DNA of 64,000 nucleotides from Thermosinus carboxydivorans Nor1 (GCF_000169155.1 NZ_AAWL01000008.1:41422-105421); one strand, 5' to 3'. Shown: positions 44,341 to 53,842, counted from the first letter of the stretch. The notes: generated by a model not told the origin, from the letters alone. Numbers and translations: made by a program.

Positions 44341-44481
44341 CGGACGGCATTTGCTCTGCCGGTCATTTATATGCGGATCGATCAACGATACCGGAATTGG
44401 CGGTCTTTTTTGGCGGCCAGCACGGTGATGACCGTCGGTCTTGCGTTTTTACTTGAGCCATTTATGGTATTGCCGATTTAA
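44341..44481 (+). pseudogene. Remnant of a small membrane protein (CBO0543-like)
   Basis: A frame without a start reads LPVIYMRIDQRYRNWRSFLA followed by ASTVMTVGLAFLLEPFMVLPI and a stop. The YM-I-Q-Y-W-x-F ... EP pattern resembles the small four-helix CBO0543 family of spore formers (from memory). It is far too short to be functional. It lies in the 769-base gap 44096-44864. Confidence 0.35.
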
Positions 44482-44647
44482 TCGTCCGTCATTTCTCGGA
44501 ATTTGATTACGCCAAGCTACAGGCTATTCATACCATCACAACAATTAACGTAAAATGGTGAAGGGGTGTGTGTGTTTAAGGCCGAAGGTCGGGCCGCGCA
44601 GCCGACAAGTTATTGTCAAAAGGAATAATTAGAATGCTTAATATGTA

Positions 44648-44677
44648 TTGTACCTAATAAGAAAATAGGTATATAAT
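44648..44677 (+). promoter_or_regulatory. Promoter of a possible small RNA
   Basis: TTGTAC (44648-44653) and TATAAT (44672-44677), 18-base spacer. A strong terminator follows about 30 bases beyond the predicted start. Confidence 0.5.
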
Positions 44678-44683
44678 AGACCC

Positions 44684-44745
44684 GTAAAAAGCATCGTCCA
44701 CGTCATGGGACTGTTGACCCGCCAAGTCGACAGTCTTTTTTTTTC
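44684..44745 (+). ncRNA. Candidate short transcript or tag leader
   Basis: Bounded by the promoter above and a terminator with arms GACTGTTGAC and GTCGACAGTC followed by nine or more T. No open frame fits inside. It is either a roughly 60-base RNA or an attenuated leader for the glycosylase gene 120 bases on. No known RNA family was recognised. Confidence 0.4.
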
Positions 44746-44864
44746 TAACGGAGGCTCTTGTTTTTTTGCGCAATGGGCAGGGAATGGTATAAGAGAGCGA
44801 GAATTATTTTATTTTAATGGTTAAAGGCATAGCCATTGATAATTGCACAAAGGATGAAGGATTA

Positions 44865-45461
44865 ATGGAACGCTGCGCCTGGGTAACGGACGACCCGCTG
44901 TACCTGGCCTATCATGACCAGGAGTGGGGCGTGCCGGTTTACGACGATAATAAGCTCTTTGAAATGTTGATTTTGGAAGGCGTTCAGGCCGGGCTGAGTT
45001 GGCTTACCGTCCTGAAAAAACGGGAAAATTACCGCCAGGCCTTCGACGGCTTCGATGCGGCCAAAGTCGCTGCTTATGACGAAGCCAAGGTCGGCGAATT
45101 ACTGCGCAACCCGGGCCTTATCCGCAACCGGCGTAAAATCGAGGCCGCGGTTGCCAACGCGCGCGCTTTTCTCGCTGTCTGCGAGCAGTTTGGCTCCTTT
45201 CGCGATTACATTTGGCAATTTGTCGGCGGCGTGCCCCGGCAGAACAACTGGGCGTCGTGGCGGGAGGTTCCGGCCGAAACTGCCGAATCGCGCGCCATGA
45301 GCAAAGACTTGCGGCAGCGGGGTTTTTGCTTTGTCGGCCCTACTATTTGCTATGCTTTTATGCAAGCTACCGGTATGGTCAACGACCATACTACCGATTG
45401 CTTCCGCTACCACCAGATCAGGGACGCCGTTCAAGGGAGGTTTTACCATTATCGTCTTTGA
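44865..45461 (+). CDS. tag: DNA-3-methyladenine glycosylase I
   Basis: Removes 3-methyladenine from DNA. The 198 residues start MERCAWVTDDPLYLAYHDQEWG, with CW and a later His-x-x-x-Cys pair (NDHTTDC) that bind zinc, and LEGVQAGLSWLTVLKKRENYRQAF. The start at 44865 gives the standard N-terminus; GAAGGATT precedes it, and the longer frame adds a non-conserved 16 residues. It overlaps the next, broken gene. Confidence 0.93.
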   Translation: MERCAWVTDDPLYLAYHDQEWGVPVYDDNKLFEMLILEGVQAGLSWLTVLKKRENYRQAFDGFDAAKVAAYDEAKVGELLRNPGLIRNRRKIEAAVANARAFLAVCEQFGSFRDYIWQFVGGVPRQNNWASWREVPAETAESRAMSKDLRQRGFCFVGPTICYAFMQATGMVNDHTTDCFRYHQIRDAVQGRFYHYRL

Positions 45462-46340
45462 GCCTGTCAAGTTGGAAGATAAACCGCTTTTTGATCATTA
45501 TTTCCACGCCCGCCGCTATGAAGCGTCGGAGTGTACCTTTACCAACCTGTATATATGGCAGCCCGGCTATAACCTGGAATGGGCCCTGATTGACGGCTTT
45601 CTTTGCCTGCGGGCTCTGTGGCAGGGGCAGGCCTTTGTTTTTCCCCCCTTTGGGCCGCCGGTAGGGGTGGAAAGAGTGCTTGATCAGTTAGCCGAGCAGT
45701 TCGCGCGCGAAGGGCGGCCGTTTTTCATGAAAGCCGCGACGGTCGACCTGGTGCAGTACCTTGAATCAGTGCGGCCGGGATATTACCATTTCCGGGCCGA
45801 CCGCGACAATTTTGACTACGTTTATTTAGTCAAGGATCTTATTGAGGCTTAAAGGCCGCCGTTACAACAGCAAAAAAAACCACCTCAACTATTTTTGCAG
45901 TTATAATCCGCAGGCCCGCTTATGTGCCGATCACGCCGGACCTTATTCCGGCCTGCGTCAAGAGTACGCTCGCTTGGTATGAGCGCCGCTGCGACGATGA
46001 CCCTTGTATGGGACACGAAAAAGAAGCTATTCTAAGGGCTTTCGCCCATTTCCGCGAACTTAAGCTGGTCGGTGGGGCCATTGTCATTGACGGCAAGGTG
46101 GAGGCGTTCACGTTTGGTGAAGCGCTTAACAGCGACACCGTCGTTGTTCACATCGAAAAGGGCAATGCCGATTTCCGCGGCATCTACCAGATGATTAACC
46201 AGCAGTTCTGCCGCCAGTGGCGGCATATGCGCTATATTAACCGGGAAGAAGACATGGGGATCGAAGGATTAAGGCAGGCCAAACTATCCTACCGGCCGGT
46301 GAAAATGGTGGAAAAGTATGATGTTACTATCGGCAAATGA
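45448..46340 (+). pseudogene. DUF2156 protein, two frameshifts
   Basis: The first half (IVFEPVKLEDKPLFDHYF... DNFDYVYLVKDLIE) and second half (YVPITPDLIPACVK... VEKYDVTIGK) form one DUF2156 protein, related to the C-terminal domain of lysylphosphatidylglycerol synthetase. An extra G near 45847 shifts into the frame LKGRRYNSKKNHLNYF, and an extra T near 45920 shifts again. There is no ATG: GGGAGG is followed seven bases later by ATT at 45448. Broken gene, or sequencing errors. Confidence 0.8.
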
Positions 46341-46349
46341 GGTGACTTT

Positions 46350-47519
46350 ATGGAGTTCAGGCTGATAAATGCGGCCGATACGGAAGAGGTTAAATGGCTG
46401 TGGTCCTACTGTTTCGAACAGGAGGGTCACCCTTTTTTTAATTGGTTCTTTTCCGAATATTACCGACCGGAAAATGTTTTGGGCGGATACGACCAGGGCC
46501 GGCTGGCCACCTGTATTCATATAATTCCTTACGAAATTTTTTTGCGGGAAAAACCCCTGCCGGTGGCGTTTTTAGTTGGGCTGGCCACTGTTCCCGGCAG
46601 CCGCGGCGGCGGCGCAGCGGGAAAGCTGCTCCAGGCCGCTCTGAGCGAAGCGCGCGGCCGCGGGCAGTACGCCAGCATCCTTATTCCGAGGCGGAATGGC
46701 TTTTACCGTCCTTTTGGCTGGGAACTTTGCTACCATCACTACCGTTACAACATAGCCGCCACCGACCTTGTGCACGTTGCTAAGCGGCACGGCGTGTTCC
46801 GCCGGCTCGATATGGTCGACGAATGGTCGGCTCTGGCCAGTGTTTATGAGGCCTTTGTCGCCGGCCGTCACGGCTATGCGCTCCGTCGGGCGGCCAACTG
46901 GCGCAGCCTGCTGGCCGCCCACCTGGCGGAAAAGGGGTTTATCTATGTATTAGAGGATGAGGGCCGGCCCAAGGGTTATATCCTTTATCACCGGGGTGAA
47001 AACATCCTGACGGTGACGGAAATGGCCTATGCGGACGGGCGGGCGCAGCAGGCGCTGTTTTATTTTCTTTACCAACACCGCTATCAAACGGAACGGATTG
47101 AGTGGAATGCTCCCCTCGATGATGGGATTCACTTTGCCTTGCCTAATCCGAAAAAAGAGGTATGGCTCCATCCGTTTATGGCCGGTCGGATAGTGGACGT
47201 AGCGGCTTTGCTTACCGCTGTTAGTTATCCGCCCGGGGCGGCCGGGAGGACGGTTTTGTGCATTGAGGACGGGTTGGCCGACTGGAATAACGGCTACTTC
47301 ACGCTGGAGGTAGCCGCTGGACAGGGACAGGTGACGCGCGCGGCTGAGGTTAAGGCCGATGTTTACTGTTCCGTGGGAGCGTTGGCGCAGCTTGTTTTCG
47401 GGCGGCTCAGCGCTCGGGAACTGGCGGCGGCGGGTCGGCTGACCGCGTCGTCGCAGGGGTTGGCGCTTTTGGACCAGTTTTTTCCGCCGCGTGTCAATTA
47501 TATTAACGAATACTTTTAG
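46350..47519 (+). CDS. Eis-like GNAT acetyltransferase
   Basis: A 389-residue intact protein. N-terminal GNAT domain with an acetyl-CoA loop VPGSRGGGAAGKLLQAAL and PFGWELCYHHYRY, a second GNAT-like domain, and a C-terminal SCP2-like domain (DWNNGYFTLEVA... ADVYCSVGALAQLVFGRLSA). This is the Eis architecture known from aminoglycoside and protein acetylation. Start follows GAGGTGACTTT, nine bases after the DUF2156 stop. Confidence 0.88.
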   Translation: MEFRLINAADTEEVKWLWSYCFEQEGHPFFNWFFSEYYRPENVLGGYDQGRLATCIHIIPYEIFLREKPLPVAFLVGLATVPGSRGGGAAGKLLQAALSEARGRGQYASILIPRRNGFYRPFGWELCYHHYRYNIAATDLVHVAKRHGVFRRLDMVDEWSALASVYEAFVAGRHGYALRRAANWRSLLAAHLAEKGFIYVLEDEGRPKGYILYHRGENILTVTEMAYADGRAQQALFYFLYQHRYQTERIEWNAPLDDGIHFALPNPKKEVWLHPFMAGRIVDVAALLTAVSYPPGAAGRTVLCIEDGLADWNNGYFTLEVAAGQGQVTRAAEVKADVYCSVGALAQLVFGRLSARELAAAGRLTASSQGLALLDQFFPPRVNYINEYF

Positions 47520-47536
47520 CCAACAGGGGATGCCAA

Positions 47537-47885
47537 GTGAAACAGTTCATCAATATTGTCCGCAACCGGCAATTTCAAAATATCGTCCTGTCCCAGCTTT
47601 TTACGGTCTTCAGCACTAACTTACTGTTGCCGGATTATCGTTCAGCACAGTAATCCGGCCAATAAAGGGACGGCGCTCAGTGTGTTGTCAGCAGCAGGCG
47701 ATATCGGCGTCGCCGTTGGTTCGTCGGTATTGGGGATGGTGGCCGAATGGTTTGGTTACAAAGTTCTGTTTGCGGCGGCAACCATGGTGGTACTTGTCTG
47801 TACCTATTATTTCTATATTGCCCTGAAAGGCAGACGGCAAGCAACGTTACATCCAAGCCGAGCAAAGGATTGCCATAATGCTTAA
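47537..47885 (+). pseudogene. MFS transporter with internal deletion
   Basis: GTG at 47537 begins a normal MFS N-terminus (MKQFINIVRNRQFQNIVLSQ, then LFTVFSTNLLLPD) that stops at 47653 after 38 residues. In another frame the C-terminal end continues: IIVQHSNPANKGTALSVLSA, then AGDIGVAVGSSVLGMVAEWFGYKVLF and a last helix to 47885. About 250 residues in the middle are missing, so a deletion joined the two ends. Confidence 0.8.
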
Positions 47886-48046
47886 GTCATAACTTACCAA
47901 TCAGTGGTAAATACTAAACGCCAAGTACGGCGAGGTCGTAAGTGACCGTGGCGGAAAGGCTGCTTCAGTAGTCGGATTTGGCAGGAAATCGCCTGCTGGC
48001 GACGAAATACACAAGATAAATCAAATAAGCGAAGAGGAGTAGCATT

Positions 48047-49735
48047 ATGAGTTCCAATCCAATTGTTCCAAGCAATTTTATTCAGGAAATTATTAATGAG
48101 GATTTAAAAAACAATACATATGGCGGCCGTGTCCACACCCGCTTTCCGCCGGAGCCTAACGGCTATTTGCATATCGGCCATGCCAAGTCCATTTGTCTGA
48201 ACTTCGGTCTGGCTAAAAAGTACGGAGGACTGTGCAACCTGCGGTTCGATGATACCAACCCCAGCAAGGAAGAAGTTGAATATGTTCAGTCGATTATCAA
48301 TGATGTCAAGTGGCTGGGATTTGACTGGGAAGACCGGATGTTTTACGCATCGGACTATTTTGACCAGCTCTATGAGTTTGCCCTTAAACTGATTCGGGAC
48401 GGCAAAGCCTATGTCTGTGACCTAAGTCCGCAGGAAATACGAGAATATCGCGGCACGTTGACGCAGCCGGGCAAAGAAAGTCCCTACCGCAATCGGTCGG
48501 TCGAGGAAAACCTCGATTTGTTCCAGCGCATGAAGGCCGGCGAGTTTCCGGACGGTTCCCGCGTGTTGCGCGCCAAAATCGACATGGCGTCACCCAATCT
48601 CAATATGCGCGACCCGGTGTGTACCGGATTATGCGGGCGACGCACCATCGCACGGGCGATAAATGGTGCATTTATCCCATGTACGACTATGCCCATCCTT
48701 TATCTGACGCATTGGAAGGCATTACCCACTCTATCTGCACCTTGGAGTTTGAAGACCATCGGCCGCTGTATGACTGGGTGCTTGAAGCTTGCGGCTTTGG
48801 CCCTGGCCGCCCGAAACAGATCGAGTTCGCCCGGCTTAATCTGACAGAATACCGTTATGAGCAAGCGCAAATTGCGCCTGCTGGTCGAAAAAGGCTATGT
48901 CAGCGGCTGGGATGACCCGCGCATGCCCACCATTTCCGGACTAAGGCGGCGCGGCTATACCCCTGAAGCCATTCGCGACTTTTGCGACCGTATCGGCGTC
49001 GCCAAGAGCAAACAGCACGGTCGATATTGCCCTACTGGAACATTGCATTCGCGAAGATCTTAATACCCAGGGCGCAGCGGGCAATGGCCGTCGATGCGCC
49101 CCCTAAAGGTGGTTATCGAGAACTATCCCGAAGGCCAAGTAGAAGAACTGAAGCGGGAGAACAATCCCGAGGCGCCGGAAGCAGGCACGCGTAAAATCCC
49201 GTTTTCCCGCGTCATCTATATTGAGCAGGACGATTTCATGGAAAATCCGCCCAAAAAGTTTTTCCGCCTTTCGCCCGGGCAGGAGGTCCGTCTTAAGCAC
49301 GCCTACATCATTAAATGCGAGCGGGTGGTGAAAGACGAGCAGACCGGCGAAATTATCGAACTGCGCTGCACGTACGATCCGGAAACGCGCAGCGGCGCCG
49401 GGGCCAGCCGCAAAGTTAAGGGCACGCTGCATTGGGTGTCGGCAGCCCACGCCGTTCCGGCCGAAGTACGTTTGTACGATTACCTTCTGTTGGACGACAA
49501 GGAAGAGGAAGAAACAGAAGGTGATGATTTTCTGGCCAAGCTCAATCCTGCATCACTGGTTACGCTGACAAACTGTCTGGTTGAACCCAGCCTGGCTGGC
49601 GCGGCGCCAGGCAGCCGCTACCAGTTCCTGCGGCAAGGCTATTTTTGTGTCGACCCCGATTCAGCTAACGGCAAACTGGTCTTTAACCGGATTGTCGGCC
49701 TGCGCGATTCGTGGGCCAAATTGCAAAAAGAATAA
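48047..49735 (+). pseudogene. glnS: Glutaminyl-tRNA synthetase, five frameshifts
   Basis: The pieces together equal a full GlnRS of about 560 residues. The HIGH motif ([14 protein letters not shown]) and KMSKS-type VMSKRKL are present, and the anticodon-binding end is intact from 49094. Frame changes fall near 48620 (one base lost), 48847, 49011, 49068 and 49093 (one base gained each). Most change a short homopolymer run. Most Firmicutes make Gln-tRNA by the GatCAB route, so loss could be tolerated. Start follows AGAGGAG. Confidence 0.85.
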
Positions 49736-49740
49736 CAATA

Positions 49741-49908
49741 AGTCGGTCATGATTCGCTTTTTATCAAACATTCGCAAGCTCTTGTCACCGTCTTTGCCGT
49801 CAAGGACCGGGTACTGGGCCACAATCCCCTGGCGGCGATCTATAACTACGGATCTTATTACGAACGGTTCCAGCAAGACCGCATCAAAGAAGTGGGGATT
49901 AAGGAATA
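49741..49908 (+). pseudogene. Orphan C-terminal protein fragment
   Basis: Directly after glnS, a frame without a start reads HSQALVTVFAVKDRVLGHNP, then LAAIYNYGSYYERFQQDRIKEVGIKE and a stop. It has the composition of a real protein end but I cannot name the family. It occupies most of the 317-base gap before the antiporter gene. Confidence 0.5.
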
Positions 49909-49983
49909 GGCGGCTTGTATTGACAGCAATGCCGGCGATAGTGTAACATATATTCCACAATACTATATATTTTATATTTTTTT

Positions 49984-50022
49984 GGAGGAGTCTGTCACAA
50001 CAGGCTCCTCTTTGCCTTTTTT
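49984..50022 (+). terminator. Terminator before the antiporter gene
   Basis: GAGGAG-x-CTGT and ACAG-x-CTCCTC around CACA, then TTTGCCTTTTTT. It ends transcription from the decay zone or attenuates the next gene. Confidence 0.7.
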
Positions 50023-50052
50023 AGGGCAAACTAACACAAGAGGAGGACGGTA

Positions 50053-51330
50053 ATGGACAATTGGGCTTTTTACGGTTCAATTTTACTCTTCCTGGCAGCC
50101 TATGGCTTGATCATCTGGGAAAAGATCAACCGCATGGTTGTGGCCATGAGCGGGGGCCTGCTGATGATTCTGATCGGGCTATTGGATCAGGAAACTGCCA
50201 TTAAGGACGATATTGACTTTAATACCATTGGTCTGTTGGTGGGCATGATGATTTTGGTAGCCATCACGCGCCGTACCGGCGTATTTGAGGCCCTTGCTGT
50301 TTGGACGGCCCGGGCGGCAAAGGGGCGGCCGCTCGCCCTTCTCGGTTTGCTCTGCCTTATTACGGCGGTCGCATCGGCGCTCTTGGATAATGTGACAACG
50401 GTACTGCTGGTTGTCCCGGTCACACTGACCTTAACGGAAAAACTGCAGGTTGACCCGATTCCCTTTCTTATTTCCGAGATCCTGGCGTCTAATATTGGCG
50501 GCACGGCAACATTGATTGGTGACCCGCCCAATATTATGATTGGCAGCGCCGTAGGTTTTAGCTTTACCGATTTTATTGTTCATTTGGCGCCCATTGCCAT
50601 CGTTGTCCTGGTGATAACTACGGCGCTACTAATGCTTCTCTACCGACGGGGGCTAACGGTGCGGGAGGAAGACCGCCAAAAGCTGCTCGCCTTGTCACCC
50701 GGGGATGAAATCAAAGACTGGCGCCTTTTGAAACAGTCGCTGGCCGTACTGGCACTGACGATTATCGGTTTTTCTTTCCATGGAATGTTGCACCTCGAGT
50801 CGGCAACCATTGCTCTCGCTGGCGCTATGTTGCTGATGCTTATCAACCGGGAAGAGCCGGAAGACGTGCTGCTGCATGTCGAGTGGCCGACGATTTTCTT
50901 CTTTGCCGGTTTGTTTGTCTTAGTGGGTGGCCTTAAGGCCACCGGTGTTATCCGGGCCCTGGCCGAGTGGAGCCTGGGAGTTACCCAGGGCGATGTGGCT
51001 GGCGCGTCTTACCTTATCCTGTGGGTAGCCGCCATTGCTTCTGCTTTTGTGGACAATATTCCCTTCGTGGCGACCATGATTCCCATGCTGCAGGACATGG
51101 GCCAAATCACCGGTATGAACCTTGAGCCGGTGTGGTGGTCGCTGGCGCTGGGGGCCTGTTTGGGCGGCAACGGTACGCTTATTGGCGCCTCGGCTAATGT
51201 TATTGTGGCCGGCATTGCCGAAAAGAACGGTTGCCCTATTTCCTTCCGTGGTTATTTTAAGGTCGCCTTTCCGTTTATGCTGTTGTCCATCGTTCTGTCT
51301 CACCTTTATATATCTTTGCGCTATTTTTAA
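50053..51330 (+). CDS. ArsB/NhaD-type ion transporter
   Basis: A 425-residue membrane protein of the IT superfamily with about eleven helices. Two inverted repeats are visible: ASALLDNVTTVLLVVPV with SNIGGTATLIGDPPNIMIG, and ASAFVDNIPFVATMIPM with CLGGNGTLIGASANVIVAG. This matches the ArsB/YbiR/P-protein group. The ion could be sodium, arsenite or a carboxylate; sequence alone does not decide. Start follows AGAGGAGGA. Confidence 0.87.
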   Translation: MDNWAFYGSILLFLAAYGLIIWEKINRMVVAMSGGLLMILIGLLDQETAIKDDIDFNTIGLLVGMMILVAITRRTGVFEALAVWTARAAKGRPLALLGLLCLITAVASALLDNVTTVLLVVPVTLTLTEKLQVDPIPFLISEILASNIGGTATLIGDPPNIMIGSAVGFSFTDFIVHLAPIAIVVLVITTALLMLLYRRGLTVREEDRQKLLALSPGDEIKDWRLLKQSLAVLALTIIGFSFHGMLHLESATIALAGAMLLMLINREEPEDVLLHVEWPTIFFFAGLFVLVGGLKATGVIRALAEWSLGVTQGDVAGASYLILWVAAIASAFVDNIPFVATMIPMLQDMGQITGMNLEPVWWSLALGACLGGNGTLIGASANVIVAGIAEKNGCPISFRGYFKVAFPFMLLSIVLSHLYISLRYF

Positions 51331-51344
51331 GTGGTATTAAAGGC

Positions 51345-51384
51345 AAAAAGACTGCCGCGAGCTGTGCTTACGGCAGTCTTTTAT
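51345..51384. terminator. Bidirectional terminator
   Basis: AAAAGACTGCCG and CGGCAGTCTTTT enclose a 13-base loop between the convergent antiporter and DUF4931 genes. Confidence 0.8.
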
Positions 51385-51390
51385 CGTGTA

Positions 51391-52149
51391 TTAGCGGTAA
51401 TACCGGTTTTTGATATCTTGCACTACCTCATCGAGGTGGATGGAAACTTGGGGGATGGCGTAGCCGACAAAGATGGGCGACATAACAAAGCGAGGAACAA
51501 TTTTGACTAAGATGCGGCCCGCAAAATGATAAAAGAAGAGGTTGTAACTGGTGCAGTTTTTGTGAAATCCATTGAGAATATAGTGGGCTGCTGTTTGAAT
51601 AGCGTCAGCCATAGCGTCGAGGCGGTCAAAATCATAAAGGATGACATTGAATTCAAAAAAGCCAACGAGGGGCTTAGTCGATACATTGAACTCGACGCCG
51701 CTATGGCGGTGAACGATGAGGCCTTCAAACTGGTCAGCCGTGACGTTTTGCCGGTAGTCAATATTCTTTAGTCCTACAATTTGCATATGCGGGTGGCGGA
51801 TGGTCCCGCCGGATAGGGGACCATGATTTTTGAAAAACAGCACCGACTTAAACTCGCCGCTCTTCTCCATGTTCAGCCAATTTCCCACGCCGAAGCGAAT
51901 GACGGCATAGAGGTGGTCTTTCGGATAAGTTGACAGCTCGGCATCGCAATGGTCGGTCTCGATTAGCACTGTCTGGAAGGCATCCTGCAGTACGGGATAC
52001 TTATTTTTTACCAACAGGATAGGGCCCTGTTCGGCCAGCACGCCGACCAGGCTGGACCGGTCGCAGAACGGGCACTTGGTTTCACGGTTAATAATGTTTT
52101 CCGGCTTGAGCCGGCCTAACCGGGTATCAAAAGCAAGATGGGTAGTCAT
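51391..52149 (-). CDS. DUF4931, GalT-like HIT-superfamily protein
   Basis: A 252-residue protein related to galactose-1-phosphate uridylyltransferase. An N-terminal zinc-type pair CPFCDRSSL, then GGTIRHPHMQIVG carries the HPHxQ catalytic-type motif. It is shorter than GalT and belongs to the DUF4931 family of unknown nucleotidyl transfer or hydrolysis. ATG follows AGGTGATTGT. Single gene. Confidence 0.82.
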   Translation of the reverse strand: MTTHLAFDTRLGRLKPENIINRETKCPFCDRSSLVGVLAEQGPILLVKNKYPVLQDAFQTVLIETDHCDAELSTYPKDHLYAVIRFGVGNWLNMEKSGEFKSVLFFKNHGPLSGGTIRHPHMQIVGLKNIDYRQNVTADQFEGLIVHRHSGVEFNVSTKPLVGFFEFNVILYDFDRLDAMADAIQTAAHYILNGFHKNCTSYNLFFYHFAGRILVKIVPRFVMSPIFVGYAIPQVSIHLDEVVQDIKNRYYR

Positions 52150-52627
52150 ACAATCACCTGATTATCCGCTTGATACTTTTATCTTAACCTTAAACAAGGA
52201 GAATGTCACTTGTTTGCAAGAAAAAAACCAAGACTGGATGAACGGTATGACCGTACATATAGCCGCTGAAGTTCAGCGGGAAATATTACATAATTATAAC
52301 ATAGGACCTGAACCCGACTCCCCAACACTTCGCGGCAGCTCTCCGCATTTATGTCTACAGCAATCATCACGCCGCGCGCTCCTTTTATTTTTTTGAAGCA
52401 CAATCTTTTTTACACAATTATACGGTCTTAACTGAGGCTCTTTTTTCGCCCCCCTATGTTGTGTTATTCTTATTATACCGTAAAATTTCTTTTAAACAGA
52501 CTATACCTGCCATGCCGCCCTAAGCGAACTGACCTGGCACGGACGAAAAGGAATTGGCAAGCAGCCAGACGGCTGCATAGGATACTTCTAAAAGAGAAAG
52601 CCCTAATTTTTTACAGCGGTGAGGAAC
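52150..52627. other. Gene-free region, 478 bases
   Basis: Between divergent DUF4931 and phosphoesterase genes. No family-level coding match on either strand. It contains a possible 19-residue frame (52210-52269, TTG start with AAGGAG eight bases before), a perfect CCGCTGA/TCAGCGG hairpin at 52263-52279, a T-rich tract near 52380-52450, and a GCAGCC/GGCTGC hairpin at 52561-52576. Confidence 0.5.
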
Positions 52628-53842
52628 ATGCCGGGTATTTCATGGTTTTCGTTTATCTTTCTTTTTCTGATACCCTTTTTGTTATGTTGGTCTACAGTCC
52701 GGCTGCTGGCTCGGCTGCATCCAATATACCGCCGCTGCCCGGTCCGGGCAGCGTATTGGCTGGCGTCAGGGGCCAGCGTGGCCGTCCTGGTGGCCAGCCG
52801 GTGGTTACGGTTTGACGGGATCCAGCCCGACTGGTTCCGGTTTCTTATGTACGTGGCTTATGTCTGGATTATTGCGCAGTTATTGCTGCTACTCATTCTG
52901 ATTATTTTTTTTCTCGCCGACTGGCTGGCCGGTAAGGTGAAGGCGGGAAGACGGGATAATGCTGCGGCGACAGCGCGAACCGGGGGCATTACGCGACGGG
53001 AATTTCTCCGCACGGCGGTGGCCGCGGCGCCACTACTAAGTCTGGCCGTTACCGCCCGCACCGTCTACGCTACCGATGCTACCGTTGCCGTTAACCGTTA
53101 TCGCCTTGCTTTCGATGGCCTGCCGGACAGCCTTGCCGGTCTGAAAATTGCCCAAATCAGCGATACCCATATCGGGCCCTTTTTCTCCCTGGCTAAGTTT
53201 GAGCGGGTGTTGGCTATGGTAGAGACCGAGCGGCCCGACCTCTTGGCCGTTACCGGCGACCTTATTGATGATTTGGCTTTGCTGGACGGAGCGGTAAAGC
53301 TACTTACCGATTTTCAGCCCCGGCTGCCGCTGGGTATTTATTTTTGTTGGGGCAATCATGAGTATTTTCGCGATATTGGCCGTATCCGCCGGGCGCTCAT
53401 GGACAGTCCTGTCACCATCCTTGAAAACAGGGCGGCAAAGGTGCTGGACGGTGAGCGGCCGCTGTATCTGGCCGGTGTCGACTACCCTTGGGCTAAAAGC
53501 GGCGCAGCCCAGGTTGAGCGGCGGCGCTTTCTCATCGAGAAGGCGCTAAGCCAGGTACCGCCGGCTGCGTTTACCATATTGCTGACTCACCACTCGGACT
53601 TTTTAGCCAATGCGTTTGCGGCCGAAGTGCCGCTAACCCTGGCCGGCCACACGCACGGGGGACAGGTAGTGGTATTTGGGCGGTCGCTATTACCGGTACA
53701 GTACACTTTTATGCGCGGTCTCTACCGTCAAGGCCGATCCTATGGCTATGTACATGCCGGCACCGGCCACTGGCTGCCTTTACGCGTTGGCTGTCCGGCG
53801 GAAATCAGCTTGTTTACGTTGGCGAGAGGAGCGATAACATGA
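52628..53842 (+). CDS. Membrane metallophosphoesterase, YkuE/YaeI-like
   Basis: About 404 residues. Three to four N-terminal helices (to about residue 110) precede a twin-arginine-like stretch ITRREFLRTAVAAAPLLSLAV and then the phosphoesterase: ISDTHIGPF, VTGDLIDD, CWGNHEYF, LTHHSDFL, LAGHTHGGQVV. The catalytic part should face outside the inner membrane, as in enzymes trimming envelope phospholipid or lipid A. The start is GTG 52619 or ATG 52628. Confidence 0.85.
   Translation: MPGISWFSFIFLFLIPFLLCWSTVRLLARLHPIYRRCPVRAAYWLASGASVAVLVASRWLRFDGIQPDWFRFLMYVAYVWIIAQLLLLLILIIFFLADWLAGKVKAGRRDNAAATARTGGITRREFLRTAVAAAPLLSLAVTARTVYATDATVAVNRYRLAFDGLPDSLAGLKIAQISDTHIGPFFSLAKFERVLAMVETERPDLLAVTGDLIDDLALLDGAVKLLTDFQPRLPLGIYFCWGNHEYFRDIGRIRRALMDSPVTILENRAAKVLDGERPLYLAGVDYPWAKSGAAQVERRRFLIEKALSQVPPAAFTILLTHHSDFLANAFAAEVPLTLAGHTHGGQVVVFGRSLLPVQYTFMRGLYRQGRSYGYVHAGTGHWLPLRVGCPAEISLFTLARGAIT

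Noticed and set aside
47886..48046. T-box leader before glnS
   Set aside because: No GGTGGNACCGCG-type box or specifier stem is visible.
52206..52403. 65-codon minus-strand frame in the gap at 52.2 kb
   Set aside because: No ribosome site, no motif, and two alternative small structures in the same stretch; not supportable as a gene.
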